Made by a program: the position numbers and the translations under genes. Shown here one piece after another: positions 17,304 through 26,175 of a DNA stretch of 64,000 bases (positions are counted from its first letter, which is position 1; every line of letters begins with the position of its first letter). The stretch is taken from the NCBI RefSeq assembly GCF_025685605.1, contig NZ_JAGTUT010000001.1, positions 3,100,001 to 3,164,000 on the forward strand, in the 5' to 3' direction. This DNA comes from Granulicella arctica. Lineage in GTDB: Bacteria; Acidobacteriota; Terriglobia; Terriglobales; Acidobacteriaceae. A model generated the notes under the pieces. The model was not told the DNA's origin. It did no database searches and saw only the letters and a program-made list of their open reading frames with translations.

Positions 17304-18658
17304 AGAAGCTGTTTGGTACGGACGGGATTCGCGGTGTCTCGGGTGTGTATCCGCTGGATGCGGCGACGATTTATACGGTGGGTTTGGCGTTGGCGCATCA
17401 CCTGGGGGACTCGCCGCGCGTGGTGATGGGGATGGATACGCGGGAGTCGAGCGAAGGCATTGCGGCGATGCTGACGGCTGGGCTGGTGGCTGGCGGGGCT
17501 ACGGTCGAGAGCGCGGGGGTGATAACGACGCCTGCGGTGGCGTACCTGGCGGCGGCGCATGGGTTTGCGGTGGGGGTGGTGATCTCGGCTTCGCATAATC
17601 CGTGGGAGGATAACGGGATCAAGCTGTTTGGGCCGGATGGCTATAAGCTGCCGGATGCTACGGAGATGGCGATCGAGGCGGAGATCTTTCGGCGGATCGA
17701 GGGTGGGGCTGGGTTCGATCCCACCCTTCACGGTGAGGCTGTAAAGGATGGGGCACCCGAAGTGAATGAGGGGGATCGGGCGGAGTACGTTCGGTTTCTG
17801 CTGGCGGCTGTGCCGGGGTTGTCGCTGGATAACAAGAGGATTGTGATTGATTGCGCGAATGGGGCGGCCTCGGCGGTGGCTCCGCAGTTATTTGCGGGGC
17901 TTGGCGGCGAGGTGGTGATTACGCATGCGAGTCCGGATGGACGGAATATCAATGAAGGGTGCGGTGCGCTGCATGCGGCTGTGGTTGCGGCTGAGGTGGT
18001 GAAGCACAGGGCCGACCTGGGGATTACGTTCGACGGCGATGCGGATCGGGCGCTATTTGCGGATGAGCATGGGGTGGTGGTGAACGGGGATGCGGTGCTG
18101 CTGCTGGCGGCTCGCGATCTGCAGGAGCGGGGGCTGCTGGTGGGGGCTACGGTGGTGGCGACGACGATGTCGAATATGGGGCTGGAGGCGGCGCTGAAGC
18201 GCAGCGGGATTGCGATGCTGCGCGCTCCGGTGGGGGACAAGTATGTGCTGGAGCAGATGCTGGCTACGGGGGCGGCGCTGGGTGGGGAGCAGTCGGGGCA
18301 CATTATCTTTTCGGGTCGGTCGACTACTGGCGATGGGTTACTGACGGCGCTGCTGCTGCTGGATATTATTCATCGCTCGGGCAAGTCGCTGGGGGCGTTG
18401 ACGGCAGATCTGAAGACGTTTCCGCAGGTGATTGTGAATGTGAAGGTGCGGGAGAAGCTGCCGCTTGAGGCGATGCCTGCGGTGGTGACGGCGATTGGTG
18501 CGGCTGAGGATGCGCTCAAGGATTCGGGGCGGGTGGTGATCCGTTACTCGGGAACGGAGAAGCTGGCGCGGGTAATGATTGAGGCGGAGTCGGAGGGGCT
18601 GATGCGGGAGCATGCGGAGGCAATTGCGGGGGCGATTCGCGAGGAGATTGGGGTGTAG
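17300..18658 (+). CDS. glmM: Phosphoglucosamine mutase
   Basis: Converts glucosamine-6-phosphate to glucosamine-1-phosphate, on the route to UDP-GlcNAc for peptidoglycan, lipid A and the amino sugars of the downstream polysaccharide locus. The 452-residue protein has the N-terminal FGTDGIRG, the phosphoserine loop ISASHNPWEDNG (Ser near 95), the metal loop DGDADRA near 243 and the C-terminal phosphate-binding RYSGTEKLARVM. Four-domain length is normal. The start ATG overlaps the xseA stop (ATGA), so translation is coupled. Confidence 0.96.
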   Translation: MKKLFGTDGIRGVSGVYPLDAATIYTVGLALAHHLGDSPRVVMGMDTRESSEGIAAMLTAGLVAGGATVESAGVITTPAVAYLAAAHGFAVGVVISASHNPWEDNGIKLFGPDGYKLPDATEMAIEAEIFRRIEGGAGFDPTLHGEAVKDGAPEVNEGDRAEYVRFLLAAVPGLSLDNKRIVIDCANGAASAVAPQLFAGLGGEVVITHASPDGRNINEGCGALHAAVVAAEVVKHRADLGITFDGDADRALFADEHGVVVNGDAVLLLAARDLQERGLLVGATVVATTMSNMGLEAALKRSGIAMLRAPVGDKYVLEQMLATGAALGGEQSGHIIFSGRSTTGDGLLTALLLLDIIHRSGKSLGALTADLKTFPQVIVNVKVREKLPLEAMPAVVTAIGAAEDALKDSGRVVIRYSGTEKLARVMIEAESEGLMREHAEAIAGAIREEIGV

Positions 18659-18697
18659 TGGAGGCACGGATGTGGGTGTGCGAGATCAGGCTAGAGG

Positions 18698-18734
18698 CTT
18701 ATCGCGGATTGTCGCGGAGGAACGCGGATAAGTG
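18698..18734 (+). repeat. Copy 1 of a short GC-rich dispersed repeat
   Basis: The motif (T)CGCGGAT-N4-GCGGA-N2-AACGCGGATAAG occurs here between glmM and the rhodanese gene. Two related copies lie downstream of the rhodanese gene. It is REP-like in size and position. Confidence 0.6.
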
Positions 18735-18825
18735 TAGAGGCCTAAGAAAGATAAGGGCCAGGGATTAGAAGAAGAATCGTTTTTGGGTAGGGCTGCTCCA
18801 ATGGTGTGAACCCCGGAGGATGACA

Positions 18826-19278
18826 ATGCTTATCTGGATCGTGGTTGGTGCGGTGGTGGGTGCGCTGGTTTATGGCGCGATATGGTGGCGTCGGCGAGAG
18901 CAGGGACGCTTGTTGCTGGCGAAGCACTCCATCGAGGCGGAGGAGCTTCATGGGATTCTTGCGGGGGAGTCGCGGCCCCGGCTGTATGACGTGCGGCAAC
19001 CGCTTGATCTGCTGGCTTACTCGGAGATTATTCCGGGGTCGGAGCGTATTTCGCCTAAGGACATTCGGGCTAATCCGTCGTTGATTCCAATGGATGTGGA
19101 TGCGGTGGTGTACTGCACGTGTCCAGATGACGAGACGGCGCGGGAGATCGTGAACAAGGCACTGGCATTGAGTTTTACGCGGGTGCGGATTTTGCGGGGT
19201 GGGCTGGCGGCGTGGAAGGCTGGCGGGTATCCGGTGGAGCGGTATACGACGGCGTTCCATCTGGATACGCCGGTATAG
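18826..19278 (+). CDS. Membrane-anchored rhodanese domain protein
   Basis: A 150-residue protein with one N-terminal membrane helix (about 1-22) and a rhodanese-like domain (about 35-145). The active-site loop is VVYCTCPDDETA with Cys97 and Cys99. GGLAAWKAGGYPV near the end is the typical rhodanese closing motif. It would carry sulfane sulfur or act as a thiol redox protein at the membrane. GGAGG at 18815-18819 abuts the ATG at 18820 but has good spacing (6 nt) to the ATG at 18826, so the latter is chosen. Short GC-rich repeats lie on both sides. Confidence 0.88.
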   Translation: MLIWIVVGAVVGALVYGAIWWRRREQGRLLLAKHSIEAEELHGILAGESRPRLYDVRQPLDLLAYSEIIPGSERISPKDIRANPSLIPMDVDAVVYCTCPDDETAREIVNKALALSFTRVRILRGGLAAWKAGGYPVERYTTAFHLDTPV

Positions 19279-19285
19279 ATGAAGC

Positions 19286-19326
19286 TCTACCGCGGATTTC
19301 CATGGATGAACGCGGATCAGGTGCAA
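19286..19326 (+). repeat. Copy 2 of the short GC-rich repeat
   Basis: TACCGCGGAT-N7-GATGAACGCGGATCAGGTG, related to copy 1. It begins 7 nt after the rhodanese stop and is in inverted orientation to copy 3. Confidence 0.6.
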
Positions 19327-19373
19327 CGCTTCATGCAGATTAGAGCAACTCAGGCAAACTGCTGTACCTAATC

Positions 19374-19411
19374 GCACCTTATCCGCGTGACTCCGCCACG
19401 ATCCGCAGTGG
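19374..19411 (-). repeat. Copy 3 (inverted) of the short GC-rich repeat
   Basis: Read on the minus strand: CACTGCGGAT-N4-GCGGAGTCACGCGGATAAGGTG. With copy 2 it can form an imperfect long hairpin between the convergent rhodanese and membrane-protein genes, so it may serve as terminator or mRNA stabiliser. Confidence 0.6.
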
Positions 19412-19414
19412 CTC

Positions 19415-20509
19415 TTAGGCTGCTTGTGAGTAGGCGGGGTGGTGGGGCTCTTCGGCGTGGAGTCGGGTGGTGCGCTGAATGAGGCGTTCGGCTATGGACT
19501 CTTCGGTGATGAGGATGGCGGCGCAGGCCATGTAGGGGATGAGTTCGCCAAAGATGCGGGTCTCGATGAGAATGCCGTAGACGAACATGAAGGCGAACCA
19601 GATAGGCAGTACCCAGAGCCAGGCGCGGAGTTCGGTGCTGCGGAGGTGGCGGCGCAGAATGAGGACGATGGGGAAGAGGTAGCCACAGGCTCCAAGCATC
19701 TGCGGCCACGCGCGCGGGGAGATGAGGAAGCCTAGATTTTGCGGGATACGTGAGTAGAACTCTGAGGGATTGTGCGCAAAGATGTGGCGGACGGCTACCT
19801 GCCAGGAGAGCCAGTAGAGGGCGAGCGGGATGACGACGGCGAGGACTCTTGCGGAGTAGAGGCGAGTCCAGTCGGGACGATTATCGCGGCGTTGGTTGTG
19901 GAAGAGTTCGGAGATGGCGTAGATGGGGAGCAGGAGCAGGGTGGTTTCGCGGTTGAGGGTAGCGACGAGGAAGACGGCGGCAAAGATCCAGACGGGCTTG
20001 TGGCAGTAGATGAGCCAGAGGGCGATGGAGAAGAAGGCGAGTGAGGGCAGGTCGTAGATGAAGCGGAAGTTCTGGATGGTGTGGAGGATGTAGGTCGTGA
20101 CGCAGAGGACGAGGACCATCGGGTAAACGAGCGGGGTAAGCAGGTGAAGTCGGCTGGCTCGTCTGTAAATGCTGGTGGCGACGAGGCCTGCGGTGACGAT
20201 GCAGGCGAAGTCGATGAGGGCCTGGACGAGGACCTCGGGCTGCATGGGCCGCGGGAACCAGTAGATGTTCGCGTGCATGAGGGTGGAGATGTGGGTGACC
20301 CACTGCTGATTGTGCGCCCAGCGCATGACGGGCATCATGAGGAGGCGTCCCTGGAAGGGCATGCGCTCCGTGCCTTGTTCGTAGGCGCTGGTGAGGACGT
20401 AGGGGCGGACCTGCCAGAGGTAGCACCAGACGAACTGGACTGTCGCGAGGAGGTATAGGGCGACCATGCCGAGGCGCTTGTACCTTGCGATCTTGAGCCC
20501 ATTGCGCAT
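19415..20509 (-). CDS. Polytopic membrane protein, GT-C-like
   Basis: A 364-residue protein with about eight or nine hydrophobic helices. Features: an N-terminal helix (about 12-30), a PFQGRLLMMPVMRW segment in the first periplasmic loop, RFIYDLPSLAFFSIAL in the middle and ATLNRETTLLLLP near 190. The FQ.R.L....-NRET pattern recalls lipid-linked-sugar-dependent membrane glycosyltransferases, but no defining catalytic motif is certain, so function is left open. Strand choice rests on helix content; the overlapping plus-strand frames are Glu/Gly/Asp-rich shadows. Confidence 0.7.
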   Translation of the reverse strand: MRNGLKIARYKRLGMVALYLLATVQFVWCYLWQVRPYVLTSAYEQGTERMPFQGRLLMMPVMRWAHNQQWVTHISTLMHANIYWFPRPMQPEVLVQALIDFACIVTAGLVATSIYRRASRLHLLTPLVYPMVLVLCVTTYILHTIQNFRFIYDLPSLAFFSIALWLIYCHKPVWIFAAVFLVATLNRETTLLLLPIYAISELFHNQRRDNRPDWTRLYSARVLAVVIPLALYWLSWQVAVRHIFAHNPSEFYSRIPQNLGFLISPRAWPQMLGACGYLFPIVLILRRHLRSTELRAWLWVLPIWFAFMFVYGILIETRIFGELIPYMACAAILITEESIAERLIQRTTRLHAEEPHHPAYSQAA

Positions 20510-20583
20510 CGCTCTGTAGGATGCGGATCTTACGAATTTGTTGGAGCTGCAGGCGCGTGGGTTTTATGTGGTGAACATGTAGG

Positions 20584-20611
20584 CGGGCGAAGGAGAGATC
20601 TCCTTCGCCCG
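20584..20611 (-). terminator. Hairpin downstream of the beta-propeller gene
   Basis: CGGGCGAAGGAG and CTCCTTCGCCCG form a perfect 12-bp stem with a 4-nt AGAT loop. It lies 17 nt beyond the stop at 20628 of the minus-strand gene. No T-tract follows on either strand, so it may be a stabiliser or a Rho-assisted terminator. Confidence 0.55.
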
Positions 20612-20627
20612 TTCTGTTGAAGGCGCG

Positions 20628-22694
20628 TTAGGGGGCGAGGACGAAGGCTATGGCGGCCGAGGCGTCGTACTGGGTCTGGCTGCCCCAGCCGTTCTGGGTG
20701 GTGGCGGCGACGTAGACGTACTCCGCGAAGCCGGCTACGGAGCAGTTGCCGAGGAGGGTTGCCGCCGTCTCGCTGATCGGCGAGACGAGGGTGCTGACGG
20801 GGCCGCTGATGCTGGGCGGGGTGAGAGTAGCTACTCCCTTGATGAGGGTGAAGGAGTAGTTCGCGAAGTTGTTGGGGTGGGAGCCGGTGAAGGCCATGAC
20901 GACGGGAAGGGCGTTGAAGCCGGTGTATTTGAGGATGCCGCAGGTGGGGTTGGCGGGATTGCCGTTGAGGGTGGGCTGGCTGATGCCGGCGACGCAGGGG
21001 TTGTTGTCGACGAGGATGGTGAGGGCCGGCGTGGTGGCTACGGCTGCGCCGGTGGCGGTGATGAATTCGAGGACGATGGTGTTTTTGCCGTTGGGCAGAA
21101 CGGTGGAGTCGAGGAAGGCTCCCAGGGAGGGGTTGTACCAGAGGAAGAGCTCGCTGACGGGGTGGACGGGGAGGTAGCCGGGCTTGCCGTTGATGACGGT
21201 GGTGGGGGTGGTAACGGCGGTGTACTGGGTGCCGTTCCAGTGCTCGTCGGTGATGGGTGCGGTGTCGATGAGTTCGAGGGTGGTGAGGGCGGCGTCCTTG
21301 TAGACGAGGACGCGGTAGAAGGCTGCGCCGTCGTTGGCGGCGAGCTGGTGGTTGACCATGAGGGGCAGGGTTCCGCCGAAGGGGACGTTCTTGACCTGGT
21401 AGAAGTAGGTCGGATCGACGGTGGTGTCGGCGAGGCCGGTGGGCTGGACCTTGTCGAAGGGGACGAAGCCGATGCCCATGAGGAGCGGGCCGCTGGCGAG
21501 GAAGGGTGCAAGGGCTACGCTCTGGAGGTCGGAGTTGCAGCAGACGAGGAGCTGGCTCGGGTTGGCGAGGGCTACGCTTGACGGCCGGAAGGCGAGGCCA
21601 GTGACGACGACGGTCGATGTGGCGGGCGTGGCGGTGAGGTCGATGCGGGAGATGCGGTTGGCGGGGTCCCGCTCGGCGATGAAGAGTGCGCTCTGACCGG
21701 CGTCGGCCCAGGTGAGATGGAAGGGCGCGATGAGATTGGAGGCGACGAGCTTGCGGGTTCCGTCGGCGAGGGTGATGCGAGAGATGGTGCCGGTGCCGAC
21801 GGTGCCGCCTGCGTTCTGCTCGGCGACGTAGGCGTACTGGAGGTCGGCGGAGAGGACGAGCCCGGTGGCTCCGTGGAGGGTGTTGAGGACGGAGTGCTTC
21901 GGCGAGGACGGAGTGAGGGCGAAGCGGTAGAGGTTGCCGGTGCCCGCGGGGCTGAACTCGACGACGTAGGCGTTGTTGTGGGCCTCATCGAGGGCGAGTT
22001 GCTGCGGGTTGACGAGGCCGGTGGCGATGACGGTAGCGGCGGAGCGGTTGGCGGAGGTGAGGGCGATCTTGACGAGATCGCCGGACTCTTCGAGGACGTA
22101 GGCGTGGGTGTCATCGGCGGCTACTTCTATGTCTTCGGGAAGGCTGTAGCCGGTGCCGATGACGTTGTAGGCCTGGGCGAGCTTGTAGGTGACCCACTGG
22201 ATCTGGAGGTCGTAGCCGTAAGCGACTACGAGGACCTTGGCAAAGTTGCCGGCGTTGGTGTGGACGGCGAAGACATCGCCGGGGACGAGCTTATTGGTTG
22301 GATCAGCGTTGGCTGGGATCGGTGTGGTGCCATAGGTGAGCGACTGAAGGCTGCTGGCCGTGACGGAGGCGAAGGGAACGACGCCGAGGTTGACGATCTT
22401 TGCGCCGTCGTATGGGTTCATGCTGCGGATGACGGTGGTTTGCTGGTCCCAGAAGAGGTCCCATGTGGTGCCGACGATGGGGCCGGTGACGGATTCTACG
22501 CCGGCATCGAGGTCGAAGAGGTAGGTTCCTTTGAGGACGACGGTGCCCTGCGAGACGATGGTGGCGTTGGGGAAGAGGTCGAAGGTGGAGAGTTTGCCGC
22601 CGTACTCGACGAAGACGAGCTGGTTGTGGGACTGGCGGAAGTCGGAGCCGATGGCCGCGGCGAGGCCACCGACAAGTTCGATAGGGGTAGGCAT
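20628..22694 (-). CDS. Beta-propeller (NHL/SMP-30-like) hypothetical protein
   Basis: A 688-residue protein of unknown function. Residues of about 170-400 contain repeated blade-like segments (for example LPEDIEVAADDTHAYVLEES, NPQQLALDEAHNNAYVVEF, GATGLVLSADLQYAYVAEQ, APFHLTWADAGQSALFIAER), each about 45-55 residues, pointing to a beta-propeller of about six blades. The N-terminal MPTPIELVGGLAAAIGSDFRQ start repeats the same theme and carries no signal peptide. The C-terminal 250 residues are beta-rich with no recognised domain. It could be a scaffold or a contractile-injection-type cargo; nothing nearby supports one choice. Confidence 0.72.
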   Translation of the reverse strand: MPTPIELVGGLAAAIGSDFRQSHNQLVFVEYGGKLSTFDLFPNATIVSQGTVVLKGTYLFDLDAGVESVTGPIVGTTWDLFWDQQTTVIRSMNPYDGAKIVNLGVVPFASVTASSLQSLTYGTTPIPANADPTNKLVPGDVFAVHTNAGNFAKVLVVAYGYDLQIQWVTYKLAQAYNVIGTGYSLPEDIEVAADDTHAYVLEESGDLVKIALTSANRSAATVIATGLVNPQQLALDEAHNNAYVVEFSPAGTGNLYRFALTPSSPKHSVLNTLHGATGLVLSADLQYAYVAEQNAGGTVGTGTISRITLADGTRKLVASNLIAPFHLTWADAGQSALFIAERDPANRISRIDLTATPATSTVVVTGLAFRPSSVALANPSQLLVCCNSDLQSVALAPFLASGPLLMGIGFVPFDKVQPTGLADTTVDPTYFYQVKNVPFGGTLPLMVNHQLAANDGAAFYRVLVYKDAALTTLELIDTAPITDEHWNGTQYTAVTTPTTVINGKPGYLPVHPVSELFLWYNPSLGAFLDSTVLPNGKNTIVLEFITATGAAVATTPALTILVDNNPCVAGISQPTLNGNPANPTCGILKYTGFNALPVVMAFTGSHPNNFANYSFTLIKGVATLTPPSISGPVSTLVSPISETAATLLGNCSVAGFAEYVYVAATTQNGWGSQTQYDASAAIAFVLAP

Positions 22695-22892
22695 GGTGGT
22701 GCTCCAATCTGGATGAGGCGAAGGTGTCTGCGAGAGGCGCGGAGCGGTGCTGCTTCCTTGTAGGAGCAGGGCGTCCGGCTTCGTTCAGATTTGTAGGTGG
22801 GGGCCCGTGGCCTGGCGTTGCGTGCGAGCACGATACACCCGATCCGTTACGTGTGGATAGTGGGTTGGGGCGGGGAATCGTTACAGGGGTTG

Positions 22893-22921
22893 TTGCGGGG
22901 GTGGGGTGTATCCGATACGCT
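22893..22921 (+). promoter_or_regulatory. Candidate sigma70 promoter giving a leaderless mRNA
   Basis: TTGCGG (22893-22898), a 17-nt spacer, then TACGCT (22916-22921). The expected transcription start (about 22928) coincides with the ATG at 22929. Confidence 0.4.
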
Positions 22922-22928
22922 AAAGGAT

Positions 22929-23390
22929 ATGTATGAAGACTTCACGGTAACTGACCGCTGGACTGATGAATCACTCCGCATTATGTGGAAGGGAACCGTG
23001 GTGGCCATTGCCACGCGGCATGCCGATGCGACCGATGTGCGCTTCTCCGTCAACGGACGCCCGGTGTGGATCGCGATGCCGAACGTGGCCTGGGTCGAGC
23101 AGAAGCGGCGTACCGGCAAGGTGATTACGGACTATCTGGCGGCGCAGACGGCTGGACGCTATCTGAAGATGGCGGTGGAGTCCGGCTACGACAATGGGCG
23201 TGAGATGTACACGATGACCGTGGACGAGGTTCTGGACCATGCGGCTGCCGTGGTGAAGGAGGCTGGTGGGACGATGCAGCTTCCGACGCTGCCGGTGATC
23301 AACGAGAACATCGAGCCCGAGGTGGAGCTGGGACGGCTGCCAGCGGATAATCAGGGCGCGGTGAAGCCGGTTGACCACATGGTGCTTTAG
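22929..23390 (+). CDS. Conserved-looking hypothetical protein
   Basis: A 153-residue cytosolic protein that I do not recognise. It begins MYEDFTVTDRWTDESLRI and continues with a beta-rich section (VAIATRHADATDVRFSVNGRPVWIAMP), a helical middle with a K.ITDYLAAQTAGRYL stretch and an acidic C-terminus. Codon use and composition are like neighbouring real genes, and the minus-strand frames look artificial. The ATG at 22929 is chosen because homology-like composition starts there; the upstream 44 codons are non-coding in character. A strong hairpin follows the gene. Confidence 0.72.
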   Translation: MYEDFTVTDRWTDESLRIMWKGTVVAIATRHADATDVRFSVNGRPVWIAMPNVAWVEQKRRTGKVITDYLAAQTAGRYLKMAVESGYDNGREMYTMTVDEVLDHAAAVVKEAGGTMQLPTLPVINENIEPEVELGRLPADNQGAVKPVDHMVL

Positions 23391-23431
23391 AGCGCGGTGT
23401 TTCGCAGAGGTCAAAAGTGACTGGGTTTATG

Positions 23432-23464
23432 GATGCCCCTATCTCGAGTGGAGATAGGGGCATC
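23432..23464. terminator. Bidirectional hairpin terminator
   Basis: GATGCCCCTATCTC and GAGATAGGGGCATC form a perfect 14-bp stem with a GAGTG loop, placed between two convergent genes. No long T-tract is present. Confidence 0.65.
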
Positions 23465-23471
23465 TTCAGGT

Positions 23472-24515
23472 TTAGGCGTTTAGGCTTGCCATGTCGATGA
23501 CGAAGCGATATTTGACGTCGCTCTTGATGACGCGCTCGTAGGCTTCGTCGAGCTTCTGGACTGTGGTGAGTTCGATGTCGGAGACGATGTTGTGCTCGGC
23601 ACAGTAGTCGAGCATCTCCTGCGTTTCTTTCATGCCGCCGATCATGGAACCCGCCAGAGAACGGCGGTTGGTGACCATGGCGAAGGGTGAGATGGGGAGT
23701 TCGACCTCGGGGAGACCGACAAGGCAGAGGGTTCCGTTGAGGCGCAGGAGCTTGAGGTAGTCGTTGAGGTTGTGGGGGGCCGAGACGCAGTCGACGATGA
23801 AGTCGAGTGAACCGGCGTGCTTCGCCATATCGTCTGGATTTTTGGTGATGACGACCTCATCGGCACCGAGCTTTTTGGCGTCAGCGACCTTGCTCTCCGA
23901 GGTGGTGAACTGGACGACGTGCGCGCCGAGGGAGTGGGCGAACTTGAGGGCCATGTGGCCGAGGCCACCGAGGCCGACTACGCCGACTTTGCTGCTGGGA
24001 CCGACGTTCCAATGGCGCAGGGGCGACCAGGTGGTGATGCCTGCACAGAGGAGCGGGGCGACGGCTGCGAGGTTGAGCTTGGGAGAGATGCTGTAGACGT
24101 AGTGCTCGGGTGCGACGATGTTGTTGGCGTAGCCGCCGTAGGTGGGGTTACCGGCGTAGTCCTTGGCGTTGTAGGTGCCGACCATGCCCTTGGTGCAGTA
24201 GGGCTCGGCTCCGGCGAGACAGTTCTCGCAGGCCATACAGGTCTCTACAGTGACGCCTACACCGGCGAGGTCGCCGACTTTGAACTTGGAGACTTCATTG
24301 CCGACTGCAGTGACCTTGCCGACGATCTCGTGGCCGGGAACCATGGGGTAGATGGAGCCGCCCCACTCGTCGCGGGCCTGGTGGATGTCAGAGTGGCAGA
24401 TGCCGGAGTAGAGGATCTCGACGACGACGTCTTTGGGGCCGGGCTCGCGGCGCTCGAAGTCGAAGGGGGTGAGGGAGGAGGTCTTGGTGAGGGCGGCGTA
24501 ACCTTTGGATTTCAT
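23472..24515 (-). CDS. Zinc-dependent NAD(P) alcohol dehydrogenase (YahK/CAD type)
   Basis: Medium-chain dehydrogenase of 347 residues that oxidises alcohols or reduces aldehydes. Catalytic zinc ligands lie in GICHSDIH and PGHEIVG. The four-Cys structural zinc loop is CMACENCLAGAEPYC, and the Rossmann motif is GLGGLGHMA (about 175). The pattern fits YahK/cinnamyl-alcohol-dehydrogenase-like aldehyde reductases, which prefer NADPH; cofactor choice is inferred. AGGAG lies just before the ATG at 24515. No metabolic operon surrounds it. Confidence 0.95.
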   Translation of the reverse strand: MKSKGYAALTKTSSLTPFDFERREPGPKDVVVEILYSGICHSDIHQARDEWGGSIYPMVPGHEIVGKVTAVGNEVSKFKVGDLAGVGVTVETCMACENCLAGAEPYCTKGMVGTYNAKDYAGNPTYGGYANNIVAPEHYVYSISPKLNLAAVAPLLCAGITTWSPLRHWNVGPSSKVGVVGLGGLGHMALKFAHSLGAHVVQFTTSESKVADAKKLGADEVVITKNPDDMAKHAGSLDFIVDCVSAPHNLNDYLKLLRLNGTLCLVGLPEVELPISPFAMVTNRRSLAGSMIGGMKETQEMLDYCAEHNIVSDIELTTVQKLDEAYERVIKSDVKYRFVIDMASLNA

Positions 24516-24583
24516 GGGGCTCCTGATGAGGTGGCGTGTGAGAAGAGTGATATTAGAAAGATGCTCAACGATGCAGGATCGAC

Positions 24584-25627
24584 TTATCCCGGTCCAAATG
24601 AAAAGTTGACTTTAATCGTCGTGTCGACGCTGACGCGCTGTCCGTTCAGAACGTAGGGTTTATAGGTCCACTGCCTAACGGCCACAAGCGATGCAATGGC
24701 CAAATCTGCATCCGGTGTGGAGATGATCTTGAGGCGATGAACACGCCCGTCCCGACCGATCAACGCTCCTAAGGTGACTGTGCCGGAGACGTGGTTGAGC
24801 TTTGCCCGGGCGGGATAGAACGGGGTTACCTTCTTAAGATTGTTGCCGGCTATAACGCTCCCAGCTATTGAAGGAGTCGTTTCTTCGATCCTGACGAGTT
24901 CCGAGGCAGCCTGAAAATCAGAGGACGTCAACGCTTCAGTATTCAGCTTTTCGATGTGAGCCTTGATGACTGGAAGATTATCGAGGCTAATCGTTTGATT
25001 GGTGGCGACATGTTTTCCTTGAAATGTACCGATGGTGTTATGCGTCACGACAATTGTTCCGCTGTCGATTCTCAAGCGAAGAGAGGTCTTGTCTCGATCC
25101 AGACAGACCGTAGGAAAGAGGCCTAAGGGCGGATAAGCCAGATTTGTAAGTGGCTGATCGAGCATGATGCAGTCAAGGGGAACCTTTGACATATCCAGCT
25201 TGCGGAGATCAGGTTTAGATCCCTCGACTTCTTCAGAGTCGGGCATCGGATGTACTGTCTGCGCTTGAACTGCCTCCATCATTTCGGGCGGAAAAATATC
25301 CGGCGATGCTTTGTAGAAGCCCTGCTCCTTGAGTAGTTCCGTGTTGTTGTAGGACTTGCTGGTGTAGACGATTCGATGCAGGCTCGGGCTTGCCCACCAC
25401 TCTTCGATTGTTCCAGCTTCCATGGACTGTCCCTGAGCATCCAGGAGCTGGAAGCTGAGGAGCAGGTGCCACGGCTTAAGACCCGCCTGATCGAGAGAGC
25501 TTTCGAGACTCGCCTGACGCAGACGTTCCCGTAACTCTTGCGGGCGCTGCGCTGCGATTGTTGAAGCGAGCAAAGGCAGGGCGAAGGCGAACATAAGTTT
25601 CAGGCAAGACGAACGCTGAGATGTCAT
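24584..25627 (-). CDS. TonB C-terminal domain protein (energy transducer-like)
   Basis: A 347-residue exported protein with an N-terminal signal peptide ending near ASTIAAQ. A middle region of about 200 residues has no known domain. The C-terminal TonB_C domain (about 265-345) reads YPARAKLNHVSGTVTLGALI, then GRDGRVHRLKIISTPDADLA and VRQWTYKPYVLNGQRV. Such stand-alone TonB_C proteins are abundant in Acidobacteria. The ATG at 25627 is preferred over TTG 25636. It starts 11 nt after the apt stop, in an operon with apt and acylphosphatase. Unlike true TonB there is no Pro-rich spacer or uncleaved anchor. Confidence 0.85.
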   Translation of the reverse strand: MTSQRSSCLKLMFAFALPLLASTIAAQRPQELRERLRQASLESSLDQAGLKPWHLLLSFQLLDAQGQSMEAGTIEEWWASPSLHRIVYTSKSYNNTELLKEQGFYKASPDIFPPEMMEAVQAQTVHPMPDSEEVEGSKPDLRKLDMSKVPLDCIMLDQPLTNLAYPPLGLFPTVCLDRDKTSLRLRIDSGTIVVTHNTIGTFQGKHVATNQTISLDNLPVIKAHIEKLNTEALTSSDFQAASELVRIEETTPSIAGSVIAGNNLKKVTPFYPARAKLNHVSGTVTLGALIGRDGRVHRLKIISTPDADLAIASLVAVRQWTYKPYVLNGQRVSVDTTIKVNFSFGPG

Positions 25628-25638
25628 TTGCGACAATC

Positions 25639-26175
25639 TTACTCGTCGTAGTGGAGGAGGCTAAGGACATCGTACTCCTGGAATTTTGCGCGGCCTTTGA
25701 GGAAGTCGAGTTCGATGGCGAAACCGAGGCCTACGATCTCTCCGCCTAGCTGGCGGACGAGCTGGACGGTGGCCTGCATGGTGCCGCCGGTGGCGAGGAG
25801 GTCGTCGACGATGAGGACGCGCTGGCCGGGTTCGATGGCGTCGAGGTGGATTTCGAGGGCGTCGGTGCCGTACTCGAGATCGTAGGAGACGCGGGCGGTC
25901 TTGGCGGGGAGCTTCTTGGGCTTGCGGACGGGGACGAAGCCTGCGTTGAGGCGATAGGCGAGGGCGGGTCCGAAGATGAAGCCGCGGGCTTCGATGCCGA
26001 GGACGAGGTCGATATCCTTGCCGATGTAGTAAGCGGCGAAGGCGTCGATGAGCTGGGCGAAGCCTGCCTTATCTTTGAGCAGGGTGGTGATGTCGTAGAA
26101 GAGGATGCCCTCTTTGGGGAAGTCGGGGACGGTTCGGACGAGACTCTTTAGTGGCTCGCAGTTGATGGCACTCAT
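25639..26175 (-). CDS. apt: Adenine phosphoribosyltransferase
   Basis: Salvages adenine with PRPP to AMP. The 178-residue length is typical. The N-terminal [18 protein letters not shown] block, the [11 protein letters not shown] motif and the PRPP loop [14 protein letters not shown] are all present. The start codon directly abuts the acylphosphatase stop at 26176, and the TonB_C gene follows after 11 nt, so the three are probably one transcript. Confidence 0.97.
   Translation of the reverse strand: MSAINCEPLKSLVRTVPDFPKEGILFYDITTLLKDKAGFAQLIDAFAAYYIGKDIDLVLGIEARGFIFGPALAYRLNAGFVPVRKPKKLPAKTARVSYDLEYGTDALEIHLDAIEPGQRVLIVDDLLATGGTMQATVQLVRQLGGEIVGLGFAIELDFLKGRAKFQEYDVLSLLHYDE

Noticed and set aside
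21717-22763. 348-residue plus-strand frame
   Set aside because: Antisense to the beta-propeller gene; acidic Gly-rich shadow.
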